From Porphyra umbilicalis (taxonomy: Eukaryota; Rhodophyta; Bangiophyceae; Bangiales; Bangiaceae): 64,000 nucleotides of DNA. The position numbers and the translations under genes were made by a program. The notes below the pieces were generated by a model. The model was not told the DNA's origin and made no database searches. It saw only the letters and a list, made by a program, of their open reading frames with translations. Below are positions 43,101 through 53,843 of the stretch, in pieces (within the stretch, counting starts at the first letter, position 1; every line of letters begins with the position of its first letter). Location of the stretch: the NCBI GenBank assembly GCA_002049455.2, contig KV919063.1:1-64000 (forward strand), written 5' to 3'.

Positions 43101-43236
43101 CGACACGCCCGTGACGCTGGCGCTCCCGTCGGCGGCGGGGACGGTCGCGGCCGACGACGTGGTGCGGGTGACGCTCGTCTCGGCGGCCGGCGACCCGATG
43201 GTCAGCGCCTTGTGGGTGGAGGCGATTGACGCGTAG
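40110..43236 (+). CDS. Secreted trypsin-like zymogen with two malectin domains, three exons
   Basis: Exons 40110-41382, 41651-41755 and 41987-43236 (introns of 268 and 231 bases, both GTACGT donors) join into 875 residues. A signal peptide (MRGRLAAAVAAAVAAAVAAT) leads to a unique 200-residue pro-region with several cysteines. The S1 protease starts at the activation site DHR/IVGG (Ile236) and has the full triad: His282 in LTAAHC, Asp325 in NDIALL, Ser427 in GDSGGP. Asp421 in DSCQGDSGGP sits at the base of the S1 pocket, predicting cleavage after Lys/Arg. After YTRVSAYTSWLKQHV comes a Thr/Pro linker (about 481-548) and two malectin folds (about 554-714, FAINCGG start, and 715-868, GINCGAG start), which in animals bind oligosaccharides. 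The exon junctions rebuild the most conserved trypsin motifs exactly. Role in the cell wall or outside is inference. Confidence 0.93.
42065..42250 (+). repeat. Thr/Pro linker repeat (coding)
   Basis: Tandem 12-base ACNCCGACTGCN-type units encode PTATPTATPTARPTAPPTAP-like sequence between the protease and the first malectin domain. Such linkers are flexible and often O-glycosylated in secreted proteins. Confidence 0.8.
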
Positions 43237-43935
43237 GCGGCCACGGCGCTGGAAGCGGATGCAGGAGCGAGGAGCGGAACGTGGGGCAGGGGGGGAGGGA
43301 GGGGAGGGGGAGCGCCAGTGACGGACGCCCAGGCACGCCGCTGCACGGCGCACCCGGGGCTGCCGTCGAGCTCGTTGGCTGCAACCTGCGGCGGCGCAGC
43401 GCCGCAGGCGCGGGCAAACCGGGCACAATGCACAGGAGAAAAAAAAAAGACGCGGCGCCCTTCCCATCTAGATATGCCTTGTCCCCGTCGCGGCGCCCGC
43501 ACCGCGGGCGCCGCGCCCGCCGCGCCGCGCGGCCGCGCGCGCGGCCGCCTCCGCCGGTCGCGCCCCACCCGCCGAGCCCCCCGCCCGCGGCCCCCGCCGC
43601 CGCCGTCCGACCGGCACGACCGCCCGGGCGGCGGCGGCGCGGCCGCCGCGCCGCGCCGGCCGCCGCGGGTGTGCCTGCGGCGGCGGCACGCCCCGCGGCC
43701 GACGGCGCCCCGCGCGGCGCCCCGCGCGCGCGCCCCGTGACGCGGCGGCGGCGGCGCGCCAACGGCGCCGCCGCGAACCCGCGCCGGCGCGTCGGGGCGC
43801 GGGGCGGGGCGCAGGCGGCCCCCCCCCCCTGCCCCCCGCCCCCCCCCCACCGCCCCCCCCCGCCAGCCACGCCCTCCGCGCCCCGCCTCTGCCGACAAGC
43901 GCCGCCGCACCGGCGCGCGCCCCCCCCCCCCCCCC
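43237..43935. other. Convergent spacer after the protease gene
   Basis: About 700 bp of very GC-rich DNA with C homopolymers (43820-43935) and GC palindromes near 43490-43550. It probably holds 3' UTRs. No gene is supported. Confidence 0.45.
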
Positions 43936-45321
43936 TCACTTTTCCGAATCCGCCCAGCTGACGCGCTTGTCCCCCCCCGCCCCCCCCCCGGCTTCTTCCC
44001 CCCCCCCCCCGGCTTTTTCCCCCCCCCCCCACGGTTCCCTTCTTCCCCCCCCCCCCCCCCCCCCCCCTTTTTGGCGGCGGCGGGGCGACCCCCCGCGCCC
44101 CCCCCCCCCCCTTGGCCTTGCCCGACGCCACTTTGGCGACGCGCGGCGGCGCCGCCGGCGGGGACATGGAGAAGCTCGGCATGGTGAAGCGGCGGTTCCA
44201 GCGCCCCCCCGCGCCCCCGCCCCCCTCCCCGCCGTCGCCGTCGCCGTCGCCGTCGCCGCCGCCGCCGCCGCCGTCGCGCCCCGGCGGCGCGTCGGTCATG
44301 GCCGACGAGCGGCGGGCGGCGGCGGCCCACGGGCCGTACTTTTCCGCCTTGCGCCGCCGCACGATGAGGGCGCCGACGAGCACCACGACCGCCGTCAGCA
44401 GCGACAGGCCGACGGCGAGGGAGATGGCGAGGATGGGCGGATGCGCGCGCTTGTCGTCGCTCGGCAGGGGCGTGACGACGCCGTCCGCCACGGTCGCGCC
44501 CACCTCCCCAACGTGCACCTTGTTGCTCAGCGGCGCGAGCAGCCACGCCTCCGTCGCTGCCATTTCGGGGCGCTTGCGGAGTTCGGCCCCAAACGCCGAG
44601 CCGCCCTCGACGTTCCAGTTGCTTTGCCGCACGGCCGCGACGAACCGGGCCGGCGGCGGCGACGCCGACGACGGCGCGGCCGACGGTGACGGCGGGGGCG
44701 TCGTCGTCACGGCCGGCGTTGGCGACGGCGCCCCCGCCGCGGGCGTCGGCGTGGCCGCCACCGTCGGCGGGGCCGTGCTGCCCACCTGCGTAGCATGGCC
44801 GCCATACTCATTGAAGGCGGTCATGGTCTGCAGCGCACTCCGGACGGCGGCGACGTAGTAGGTGGCGTCGGCGGTCGCCGTGACGGAGCCCTGCTGCTCG
44901 GCGTGGACGAGCGCGACGGCGGCGAGGGGCTTGGCCGCGTCGCGCCAAAACTTGCGGATGACGTCCTGCACGTGGGCGTCGAGCACGTCAGAGTAGCCGC
45001 CGCCGGGGAGGTTGCGCACGCGCAGCGTCATGGCCACGTACGTGTACGGGTGGTCGAGGGGCGCGAGCGTCGTGTTGGGCCGCGCGTCCGTGACGAGGCG
45101 GATGGACGGCGCGAGGGGGGGGGCGCCGCCGCGGCGGCCGCCGACGCCGCCGCCACAGACGCTGCCGCCGACGACGCTGCCGCGGGAGGCGCTGCCGCCG
45201 TCGCGCCCGCCGCGGGCGCCGCCGAGTCGACGCGCAGGAGCACAATGTGAAAGACGAGGAGGAAGGCGAGCGCGGCGGCCGCCGCCGCGTGGCACGCGCC
45301 GCGCACCACCCACGACCGCAT
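43936..45321 (-). CDS. Single-pass membrane protein with signal peptide, unknown function, frame broken
   Basis: ATG 45321 opens MRSWVVRGACHAAAAAALAF plus LLVFHIVLL, a signal peptide. After the nine-G run 45115-45123 (on this strand C9) the protein continues in another frame, one missing base explaining the switch. The outer part has IRLVTDARPNTTLAPLDHPY, DVLDAHVQDVIRKFWRDAA and AALVHAEQQGSVTATADATY-like sequence, then a Thr/Pro/Ala stretch and ATEAWLLAPLSNKVHVGEVG. One transmembrane segment (ILAISLAVGLSLLTAVVVLV) is followed by RRRK, so type I topology is expected. The cytoplasmic tail is Gly-rich and crosses many G/C runs; the most protein-like end is KRVSWADSEK with TGA at 43936-43938, in a third frame. 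No family is recognised. A surface receptor or adhesion protein is a possibility, not a conclusion. Confidence 0.65.
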
Positions 45322-46544
45322 CGTGGTCCCGCGGGGGGGGGGACCCCGACCCGTGACGGCTCCCGCACCCGTCGGCGGCGGCGGCGGCGGCGGCGCACGC
45401 GACGGACCCCGCCAGACCGACGACGGCGGGGGCGGGGGCGCGTGCCGGCGACCGCGGGCGGCGGCGGGCAGCGGCGGCGCGGCGCGGCGCATCCGCTCAA
45501 GAGGCGACGCGCGATCCCGCACCGCGCGCCCGACCGCCCCGCCGACGCTGTCCGAGACGGCCGTGACCGGTGCCGCCGCCGCGGGGGGGAGGCCGTGCGT
45601 GGCCGACACAAAAGCCGCCGGCGGGGCGACGCCGCGGCGGCGGCGTGACGCGCGTGCGCGCGTGCGTGGGTGGGGACGCAGCGCCTGCTGCGGGGCCCGG
45701 CCGCCGTGCGCGCTGTTGGATTGTTCCGGCACGCACGCGGCGGGCGCCGTGTGCAAGACGCGCCCCACTACGTATGGGTCTCGGCTGCGGCGCCGCGTTT
45801 GTGGGCGCGGCGGCGGTGGACCGGGTGCGCTGGCGGGCCACCCCGCCGGGCGTCGACAGCCAGGGATACAGTCCTGTTGCAGATCGCCTGCCGCTGCCTT
45901 GCCCATGGGCGTTGCGGGCGCGCCGCGCCGCGCGCCTCCTCGTGCGTGGGGCTCGGCCCCAGAGCGCCGCGATTGTCTGGACAGCCGCGCCCCCTGACGC
46001 GGCCGCGCCCGCCGCGCGGCCGCGCGGTCGTCCCTTTGGGGCCATGGCGGCCGCCCGGTGCGCTACGTACGGGCCGCCAGCGTCGGTTGGCACGCGACGC
46101 GGGAGCCATTGCGTGGGGGACAATGGCGGGCGCAGAGGGCTGCTACGCGACGGCCCCCCGGCGCACGCCCCCGTCGTCGACACCATCCCGATCGACGCTG
46201 CCACGGCTCAAGCAGCGCTGTCGTCACCACGCGCGGCTCACACCAAACCGAATGGAATCACCTGCGTTGTGTGTAGTTGCCTGTTCAATTCGTAATTTCT
46301 CGGGCGCGACTTGCCTCTGTGTGATCCCCGCGTGATCCGCTCGTCGACCACCGCCCCGGCGGACCTAGGTCCCGAGGTACCTCGCCCGCACCGTCAATGC
46401 GAGAGCCGTGGCGCGCACCTCGGCCGCGCCGTCCCGGCCATTGCCGGCCCCTCCCCTGCGCCGACGTCTCCCCCCCCTCCCCGCTGCCTCCCCACTGGGC
46501 TCACCGCCGCGGCCACCGCACCCCTTCCCCCCCCTCCCCCCATC
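45322..46544. other. Divergent 5' region membrane protein/propeller gene
   Basis: About 1.2 kb, GC-rich, without a recognisable gene. The only AT-richer part is 46240-46330, roughly 220-300 bases before the propeller ATG. It holds both promoters. Confidence 0.45.
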
Positions 46545-48033
46545 ATGGGCGCCCCCCCCGCCGCCTTTATCGGCGGTGGGACGCCCCTCCGCCCATCCCT
46601 GCGCCCCCAAACACGGCGGCCGCGGCCATCCAGCGGCGGGTGGGGGCGCCCCCCCCCCCCCCTCCTCCCCCACGCGCGCCCCCCCCCCCCCCCCGCGCGG
46701 CGCACATCCTATCCCCCTCTGCCCCCGACGATGCGCTGCCGCCCAACGTGGAGTTTGTCGAGGACGGGTCGAGCGTCTGGTGGGACGCCGCCGGCGGCCT
46801 CACGGGCCCCGTCGTCCGCCGCTTCCCCGCCGACGGGGGCGGCGGGGACGCCGCCGCCCCCCCCCCACGTGGATGATGTGGTACGGGTCGGTCGGCGGCG
46901 CGGCCGCCGTCCCCGGCGCCACGGGCGGCGCCGGCGGCTCGATTGGCGTCGCCACGTCCCCCGACGGGCTCGGGTGGACCCGCCACCGGGGCGGCCTCGC
47001 CGGCGGGGCGGTGTTGGCGCCCAACGCGGAGGAGTGGTGGGCGTTTGACACGGTCGCCGTGGACGTGGCGGACGTGGCCGTCGGCACCTCCCCAGTCGTG
47101 CGCGCGGCGGCGGGCGTGTTTTTCCTCTACTACACCGGCGCCTGCGCCGAGGTGGGGGGGGGCGCGGCCGCGGCGCCGGGTGCCCGCACCCGCGTCGGCG
47201 TGGCGCTGTCCAAGGACGGGTGGCACTGGTCGCGGGTGGAGGGCGCGCACCATTCGGGGGCGCTCTTTGACACGGGGGGGGGGGGGGGGGGTGGGACGCG
47301 GGGGGGGTGTCGGCCCCGTCGACGCTGCGCCTGCGCGACGGGTCCGTGTTGCTCTACTATACGGGGCGCGGGGCGGCGGGCGAGGCGGGGGGGGGGGGCG
47401 CCGCCGACGGCGACGGCGGTGACGCGGCGGCCACGGCCGCCGCCGCGGGCGCCGCGGGCGCCGCGGGCGCGGCGGGCGCGGCGGGCGCCGCGGCGGCGCG
47501 GCCGTCGCCGCTCGGCACCGCGGCCATTGGGTTGGCAACGTCCCCCGACGGCCTCACCTTTACGCCCTCTGCGGGGTCCCCCTGCTCCCCGCCGCCGCGT
47601 GTCCGTCGGTGGTCTACCACCCCCCGTCGGCGACGCACTACCTCTTCCACGAAGTCGCTGGCGGCGACGGGCGGGTGGCGATTGGGGCGGCGACCTCCCG
47701 CGACGGGGGGCAGTCGTGGGCGCCCGTCGGCCCGGGGGGTGTGGTGCCCCCCGTCGGGACGGCGGGCGCGCCGCCGGTGCTCGCGGCGACCCACGGGGGC
47801 GGGGGCGGGGGGTGGGAGGCGGGCGGCGTCGGCCGCCCGTGTGCGGTGGCCATGCCCGACGGGGGGCTCCGCCTCTACTACCGGGGGGGGGGGTCGGCGT
47901 CCCGTGGGCGGCGGGGGGGGACCTCGGCGTCGCGTTTAGTGTGGGGGGGATTGGACGACCTTCGTGCGCGAGCGGCCGGTGGGGGAGGGGGCGGAGCCGC
48001 CGCCTGGGGGAGGGGGGGGGGGGGGGGGGGTGA
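46545..48033 (+). CDS. Five-bladed glycosidase-like propeller protein (GH32/43/68 type), frame broken at several runs
   Basis: The product shows five blades with the arabinanase/invertase-like pattern of an aromatic strand followed by a GxAxSxDGxxW turn: TWMMWYGSV with SIGVATSPDGLGWTRH; VFFLYYTG with RVGVALSKDGWHWSR; SVLLYYTGR with AAIGLATSPDGLTFT; THYLFHEVAGGDGRVAIGAA with TSRDGGQSWAPV; and GGLRLYYRG with DLGVAFSV. Related plant and algal proteins are annotated as glycosyl hydrolases without proven substrate. The blades lie in successive frames. Switches occur at C10 46857-46866, the G-rich stretch 47274-47307, near 47573-47585 and in the G run after 47881; each is explained by missing bases. 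ATG 46545 (MGAPPAAFIGG) is the likely start but upstream C runs make the N-terminus uncertain, as is the end (TGA 48031-48033). Catalytic acids could not be placed. Confidence 0.72.
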
Positions 48034-48473
48034 GTGAGTGACCGGCGGTGGGACGGGATGGCGCGGGGGGACTCGGCTGAGCGCCAGCCAGTGTACCGCC
48101 GCGCGGTGCCAGGGGGGTGCGCTGCCCAGCGTGGCGCTGCGCGGCACCGCCGTGGGCGGCACCGCCGGGGAGAACAGCGGCGGCGGCCGGGGTGCGGTGG
48201 GCGGGTCGAGCGGGACCTAAAGGTCTCTGTGTGTTGCCGTGTGCTGCTGTTTTTTGGCTGGCGTGTGCACGGGCGCAGCAGCAGGCGGGCACCGCAGCCG
48301 TGGCCGGCGCGCGCGACGCGAGCAAATACGGTAGGACGTTTATTACTACGCGCAGATCCCACGGCCGGGACGTCCCGTTTGGCTCCTGTTCATCGTCGAC
48401 CAATTGTCCTCCAGCGCGCCCGACCCACACGCCGCCCGACGGCGGCGCGCCCCGGCCGCCCCGCCCCGCGCCC

Positions 48474-48645
48474 TCACAGCGCGCACCCGCCCGAGCGCGC
48501 CGCCTCCACGGCCCGCCCGATGCGGCCGCGGAGGCGCGCCGCCGCAGCCGCCGCCTCGGCCAAGTCGGCAGACAGGCGCTGAAAGTCGGCCACCGCCGCC
48601 GCGCGGCGCGCTGCCAAGCCGCCGCCGCCGCAGCCGCCCCCGCCG

Positions 48646-48682
<37 letters not shown>

Positions 48683-49047
48683 GCGCCCCCCCCGCACCGT
48701 GCGGCGGCGGCGGCGGGGGCGACGGGCGTGGCGCCGCCTCCCCCCCCCCCCCCCCCCCCCCCCCCCCCGCCCGCCGCCGCCGCCGCCGCCGCCACGGCGG
48801 CGGCCGCGTCGAGCGCCGCAACCGCCGCCTGGATGCGCCGCGCGTCGACGAGGATGGTCGACGCCGCCTCTGACACGAGGTACAGCGCCTCCGCGTCGGC
48901 GGCCAGCTGCCCGACGAGGGCGGTGGCGAGGCGCCGGTCGGCGCCCGCTGCTGCCGCTGCAGAAAGCTGGGGGGGGGGGTAACCCCCGCGGGGGGAGGTC
49001 GCGTAGGCGCCGCCACCGCCGCCGCCGGGGGGGGCGCCGGTGGCGGT

Positions 49048-49138
<91 letters not shown>

Positions 49139-52100
49139 AGCTGTGGCGTCGGCGGCGGGCCGCGCGGGAGGGGGGGGGGCGCCCCCCCACCGCCCGCCGT
49201 GGCCGCCCCCCGCGCCGCCGCCGCCGTCGGCGTACGGGTCGTGGCCGTAGCCGCCGCCGCCGCCGACGGCGTACCCGTCGGCGCCATAGCCGCCGTGAGG
49301 GGGGGCCCCAAAGTCGCGCCCACCCCCAACCGGGTGTGCGCCATAGGGGCCACCCGCGTGGAGCGCGTGCGCGTACCGGCCCCGCGTGTGCGCCTGGCCG
49401 TGGTCGCCCGCGTAGGCCGTGCGGCGGTCAAACGACTCGTTGCGGAGGTCAAACGGCTCGTTGCGGAGGTCAAACGGCTCTGCCGGGTGGCCGTACTGCT
49501 CCAACGTGGGGGCGTACCGCTCGGCGGGGTGGCCGCCGCGCCCGTCGCAGGGGCCGTGCTCGTAGCCAAACGCGACGGGCGGGGTGGGGTGTCCAAACGG
49601 TCCCCCAGGGTGCGCATAGGGGTCCCCGTGCGGGTGCCACCCGTGCCCGCCGAGCGGCTCGACGTACGCGTCCCCGCTGTTGGCATATTGTTGATGCCGC
49701 GCCGCACCCGCCGGTGCCCACGGGTGGCCGTGACCGCCGTCGTGCGGCGCCGTCAGCAGCTGGTCCCCCCCATAGTCACCGGGCGGCGCGCCGTACGGGG
49801 AGCCGCCCGCCAGGGGGGCCCCTCCCCACTCCCGACCGCCGCCGGCGTCGCGCGCCGCCGCCGCCCCGGCACCGGCCGTGTGCGGGTCCCCCTGCGGCGC
49901 ATACCCGTCGGCGGCGCTCGCCGTCGACGGCACGGTGGCGGTGGCGGTGGCGGTGGCGCTCCCACTCCCGTCGCCACTCCCATACTCGCCACTGCCGCCA
50001 CTGCCGCCACTGCCGCCGCGGCTGTGGGCGCGGTCACCACCCGCCGCCGGCGCCGCCACGGACAATGGCGGAAGCGGCGGCGGCAGCGGCGCGAGCAGCG
50101 GCGGCAGGGGCAGCAGCGATGGCAGCCGCGGCAGCCGCGGCAGCCGCGCGAGCAGCGCCGCCACGGACGGGGTCGCCGCTGAGGCAACGACAAACCCGCC
50201 GCCGCCGACGGCCGGCAGGAGCGGCGACGGCTCGCCCGGCGTTGGCGGCGGCGCCGCGACCGTCGTGGCCGCCGCCATGGCCGCCGTCGGCGCCAGTGCC
50301 AGCCGACGGCGCCCCGCCAAGCCGTCGGCGCTCGTGTCAACGGCGGCGGCGGCGGCGGTGACGGCCGCGAGCAGTGCCTCGGCGCGCGGCGCCCCCGACG
50401 CGGCGGCGCTCGCTGCCGTCGACCCGCGGGAGCCCGACGCGGACGGGGAGGGCGGATTCGAGTTCCCGCGCCGCGGCCGGCGGCGGAGGATCATGGGCAA
50501 GCGCGACGGCCACGCCTTGGCGCCGTCGCCCGTCGAGGAGCCGTCGCCGGTCGGGATGACGCTGTTGGGGTCGCCGGCGGGCGGCGCGGCGGCGGCGCGG
50601 GCGGCGGCCGCAGGCGCGTCTGCGGCGGCCATGGCCGGCGGCGGCGCGTCCACGTCCACGGAAGTGTCTGCGGCTGCCTCCGTCGTGGCCGTACCGCCCG
50701 CGTCGTCCACGCCGCCCGCCGCGTCTAGGCTGGCGCACGCAACCGCGGCAGCTTCGGCCTCGGCCTGCGCATCGGCCGCCGCTTCCATGGCCACCACCTG
50801 TGCGTCGGCCGCCGCCTTGGCGTCGGCCACGTCGGCACCGACCGCCGGCGACGCGTGCGTCGCGTGGGGGACGGCCGCGTTGGCGGCGGCCACCTTGGCG
50901 GCGGCCACCTTGGCGGCGGCCACCTTGGCGGCCGCACCTTTGACGACTGCAATCTTGACGACCGCTTCCTGTACGGCCGCCGCCGGGGAATGGGCGGGCT
51001 TGGCGTTGGCCGCGTGCGGCGCCGCCACTGGGGCGTCGGCCTCCGACGCGCCTTCCGCCTCGGCGCTACCCGCCTCTGCTTCCACCTCTTTGGTGACGAC
51101 GGCCTTGACGCTCGCCTCCGTGGCGCCACCCGCCGCCTGGACAGCCTTTGCTGTCTCGGCGTCGTTCGCCACCACGACGCCGTCCGCCTTGGTATTGCCC
51201 GCCGTGCCGTTACCCGCCTTGTCCGCGTCCGTCGTCGCATCTTGTGCCTGCTCGCCAATGACCTCGGCATCCTCTACCACCGTGTCCTTTGCCCTGACGA
51301 CCGCCTCTGCCGCCACCGCCACCGCCACCGCGGCCGACACGGCCCTGCCGGCCGCCGCCGCGGATTCCGACCGCTTGAGCGCCCGCGGCGGCGGCGACGC
51401 ACCGCCACCACCGCGCCCGCAGCCGCGGTCGGCAGCCACCCACGCGGCGGCCGTCGGCACGTCGGTGCGGTCGCCGCCAGCGGCGACCGCCGACGCCACA
51501 GCGATGCCTGCACGGGCGCGCCACGCCGCCGCCCGCGGTGTCGATGCGACAAACGGGGTGGCCGACAGGCGCGGCAGGTTGCCGACATCCACCGCCGGCG
51601 CACCCGTCGCCGCCGCCCCGCCGCGAGGGGGGGGGCGCGGCACCCCCCACCTCACGTCGGGGGAGAGGGGCGAACTTGCCGCCCGCGGGTCGAGGCGCGA
51701 CGTGGCCGCGCCGCCCGCAGAGCGGGCGCGTCGGCGGCGCCGCCCGCCGTCGCTGACGCTGCCACCACCGTCGCCGCCGCGGCCACCGGCCGGCGACCCG
51801 ACGACAACCGCCACCGCGCGTGCGGCAATGCCCGCGGCGGCCGCCGCTGCCGACGCGCCCGCAACGGCGGCCGTGGAGCTTGCGGCGCCGTCGGCCACCA
51901 CGGGCGACGTCGGCGGTCCCCCCCGACGGTCGTCGCGGGCACCCCCAACCGCGGCGGTCGGGGGAGCTCCGCGAGCGCCGCCATCCTCATTGGCAATGCC
52001 GGCGTCGCGGGCGTCGTGGCGGGCGTCCCCGCCGTGGACGTGCCGTCGGCCACCGTCGTCGCGGGTGTGGCCGCCGCGGGCCCCCCGCCGCGGCCGTTGG

Positions 52101-53251
52101 GGGGGTGCCGTTGGGGGGGGTGCCGTTGGGGGGGGTGCCCCCGCCCCGTCTGCACCCTGGGGGGGAAGGGGGCGGAGTGCCCCATGCGCGTCGACCGCCG
52201 CCGTGAGGATGTCGGCGGCGGGCACGGGGGCGCCGCCGTGGGGCGCCGTCGGGGTGCCGCCGCCGTTGGCTCGAGTGCGCCCCTCGGTGGCGGCGGGGAC
52301 GTTGGCGTGTCCCGACGCGCCCGCGGGACGGTTGGCCGCCTTGTTACAACGGTCGGCGATCGCGCCGGCCGCGTCGGCCGTCGTGTCGTCGGCCGCCTCG
52401 TCCCGATGGTCGACGGTGGCGCCGACCGCGTCGGCGGTCGAATCCGTTCCGTCCCCAGAGTCTGCGTCCGACACGGGCGCGGCGCGCACCTGGACGCGCC
52501 GCCGCCGCACCGTGACGCCGCCACCACCCCCGCCGTCGCTCAACGCGGTCGCCGCCGCCCCCACCCTGGAGGCCGACGGCAGGCGGCGGCGGCGGGTGCG
52601 GCGGCCACCCGGTCCCTCTGCCGCACAGAAGCGCCACGCCCCCGCCATTGCGTCGTACGCCGTGGCGGTCCCGCCCGCGGCACGCCCCGCCGTAGCGGCG
52701 GTCAGCGCCGCCGCCGCCTCGGCGGCCGCCGCCAACCCGCTGCCGCGTTTGACCCGCTTGGCCGCGCGCGGCACCGACGACGGGCAGGCCGACGGCGACC
52801 GTGACAGCGCCGGCGGTGGCAACGGCGACGGGGACGGGGACGGGGACGGGACGGGGACGGGGACGGGGACGGGGACGGGGACGGGGACGGGGACGGGGAC
52901 GGGGACGGGGAAGGCGAGCGGCGGCGGCGCGCGCGCGTCACGGCGCGGGGCGGCCGACGCGTCGACGATTCGGGCGTCGAGTCGGCCAGCGGCGCGCCGC
53001 CGCCGGTCGGACACCAGTCGGAATCTTCCGTAACGGTGGTGGCGGCGGCCGACGACGGCGCCGCCGACGGCGGCGGCGGCGGTGACGACGCGACGACCGC
53101 CGGTCGGGCGGGCGTGGTGGGTGCGCACGCCGCCGGGGTGAGGGGCGGGGGGGGGGGGAACGGGGGGGGCGGGGGGAGCAACGCAAAGAGCCGGCGCACA
53201 ATGGCGGGGAGGGCGGAAGGGGGGGTGGGGGGGGAGGGGGGGGGGGCGCAT
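48474..53251 (-). CDS. Very large low-complexity protein, unknown function, frame broken
   Basis: A leftward coding region of about 1,590 residues without recognised domains. Order of segments: ATG 53251, Pro-rich start with ALPAIVRRLFALL; TVTEDSDWCPTGGGAPL; a (Ser-Pro)n stretch from a GACGGG hexamer array; the acidic SDADSGDGTDSTADAVGATV; an Ala/Glu/Lys-rich middle (for example EVIGEQAQDATTDADKAGN and KVAAAKVAAAKVAAANAAV); a Tyr/Gly/His/Pro region with EPFDLRN repeats; a Gly run from (GCC)29; then helical LVGQLAADAEALYLVSEAAS and a last coiled segment ending EAARSGGCAL. This strand is chosen because the acidic, Lys-containing composition, repeats and helices look protein-like, while the opposite strand gives only Ala/Ser/Thr-rich sequence. 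Frame changes fall at G/C runs and in the hexamer array. It may be a nuclear scaffold or an RNA-binding low-complexity protein; this is a guess. Confidence 0.5.
48740..48768. repeat. C29 homopolymer
   Basis: Twenty-nine consecutive C bases inside the large low-complexity gene. Runs of this length are rarely called exactly, so the reading frame across it is unreliable. Confidence 0.9.
49048..49134. repeat. (GCC)29 trinucleotide array
   Basis: Twenty-nine uninterrupted GCC units. On the minus strand it encodes a polyglycine run (GGC) of the large low-complexity protein. Length polymorphism would be expected. Confidence 0.9.
52826..52914. repeat. GACGGG hexanucleotide array
   Basis: About fourteen units of GACGGG with one unit a base short (near 52845-52855). 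Read leftward it encodes alternating Ser-Pro or Val-Pro depending on frame; the short unit is where the frame of the large protein changes, so a missing base there is the simplest explanation. Confidence 0.85.
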
Positions 53252-53464
53252 GGTGGGGGGGGGGGGGGGGGTGACGCGGACGGGCGGGTCGACGCGTCCG
53301 ACGGCGGCAGCGGCTGGGATCGCCCCCGTCGGCGGCACGACGGCCGCGTCGCGCGCGCGTCAATGTATAGGGGCGGGCGGCGGGTGCGGTGCGGCCGCGC
53401 GGCCGCCCGTCCGCGCGGCCACCGCCGCGAGACGCCCTGGGCGGCCCGCCGGTTGGGCGTGAAG

Positions 53465-53497
<33 letters not shown>

Positions 53498-53775
53498 TTT
53501 GAGGGGGCGCCCAAGCGACGCCCTCAATCCGCCGCTACAGGTGGCCGCCGCGCCCCAACGCGCCGCGGCCGTCGGCGCGGCGGGCGGGGGGCGGCGCAGG
53601 GGCGGGCGGGGCACGGCGACGCGCCCTCAACGAGGCGGCGGCGGCAGCGGCGGCAGGCGCGGGCGCCGGGTCGGGGACCGTCGGCGGGGGCGCATCAAGG
53701 TGGTGGACTGAGCCGCGGGAGGCGCCATCGACTGGGGGGGGGGGGGGGGGGGGGCGCCGTTGAAAAAGGGGCCGC

Positions 53776-53843
<68 letters not shown>

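Noticed and set aside
49878..53033. Rightward open frame of about 1,050 codons
   Set aside because: Mostly Ala/Ser/Thr/Pro without charged or structured segments. The leftward strand over the same bases gives acidic, Lys-containing and repeated protein-like sequence, so that strand was preferred, with moderate confidence only.
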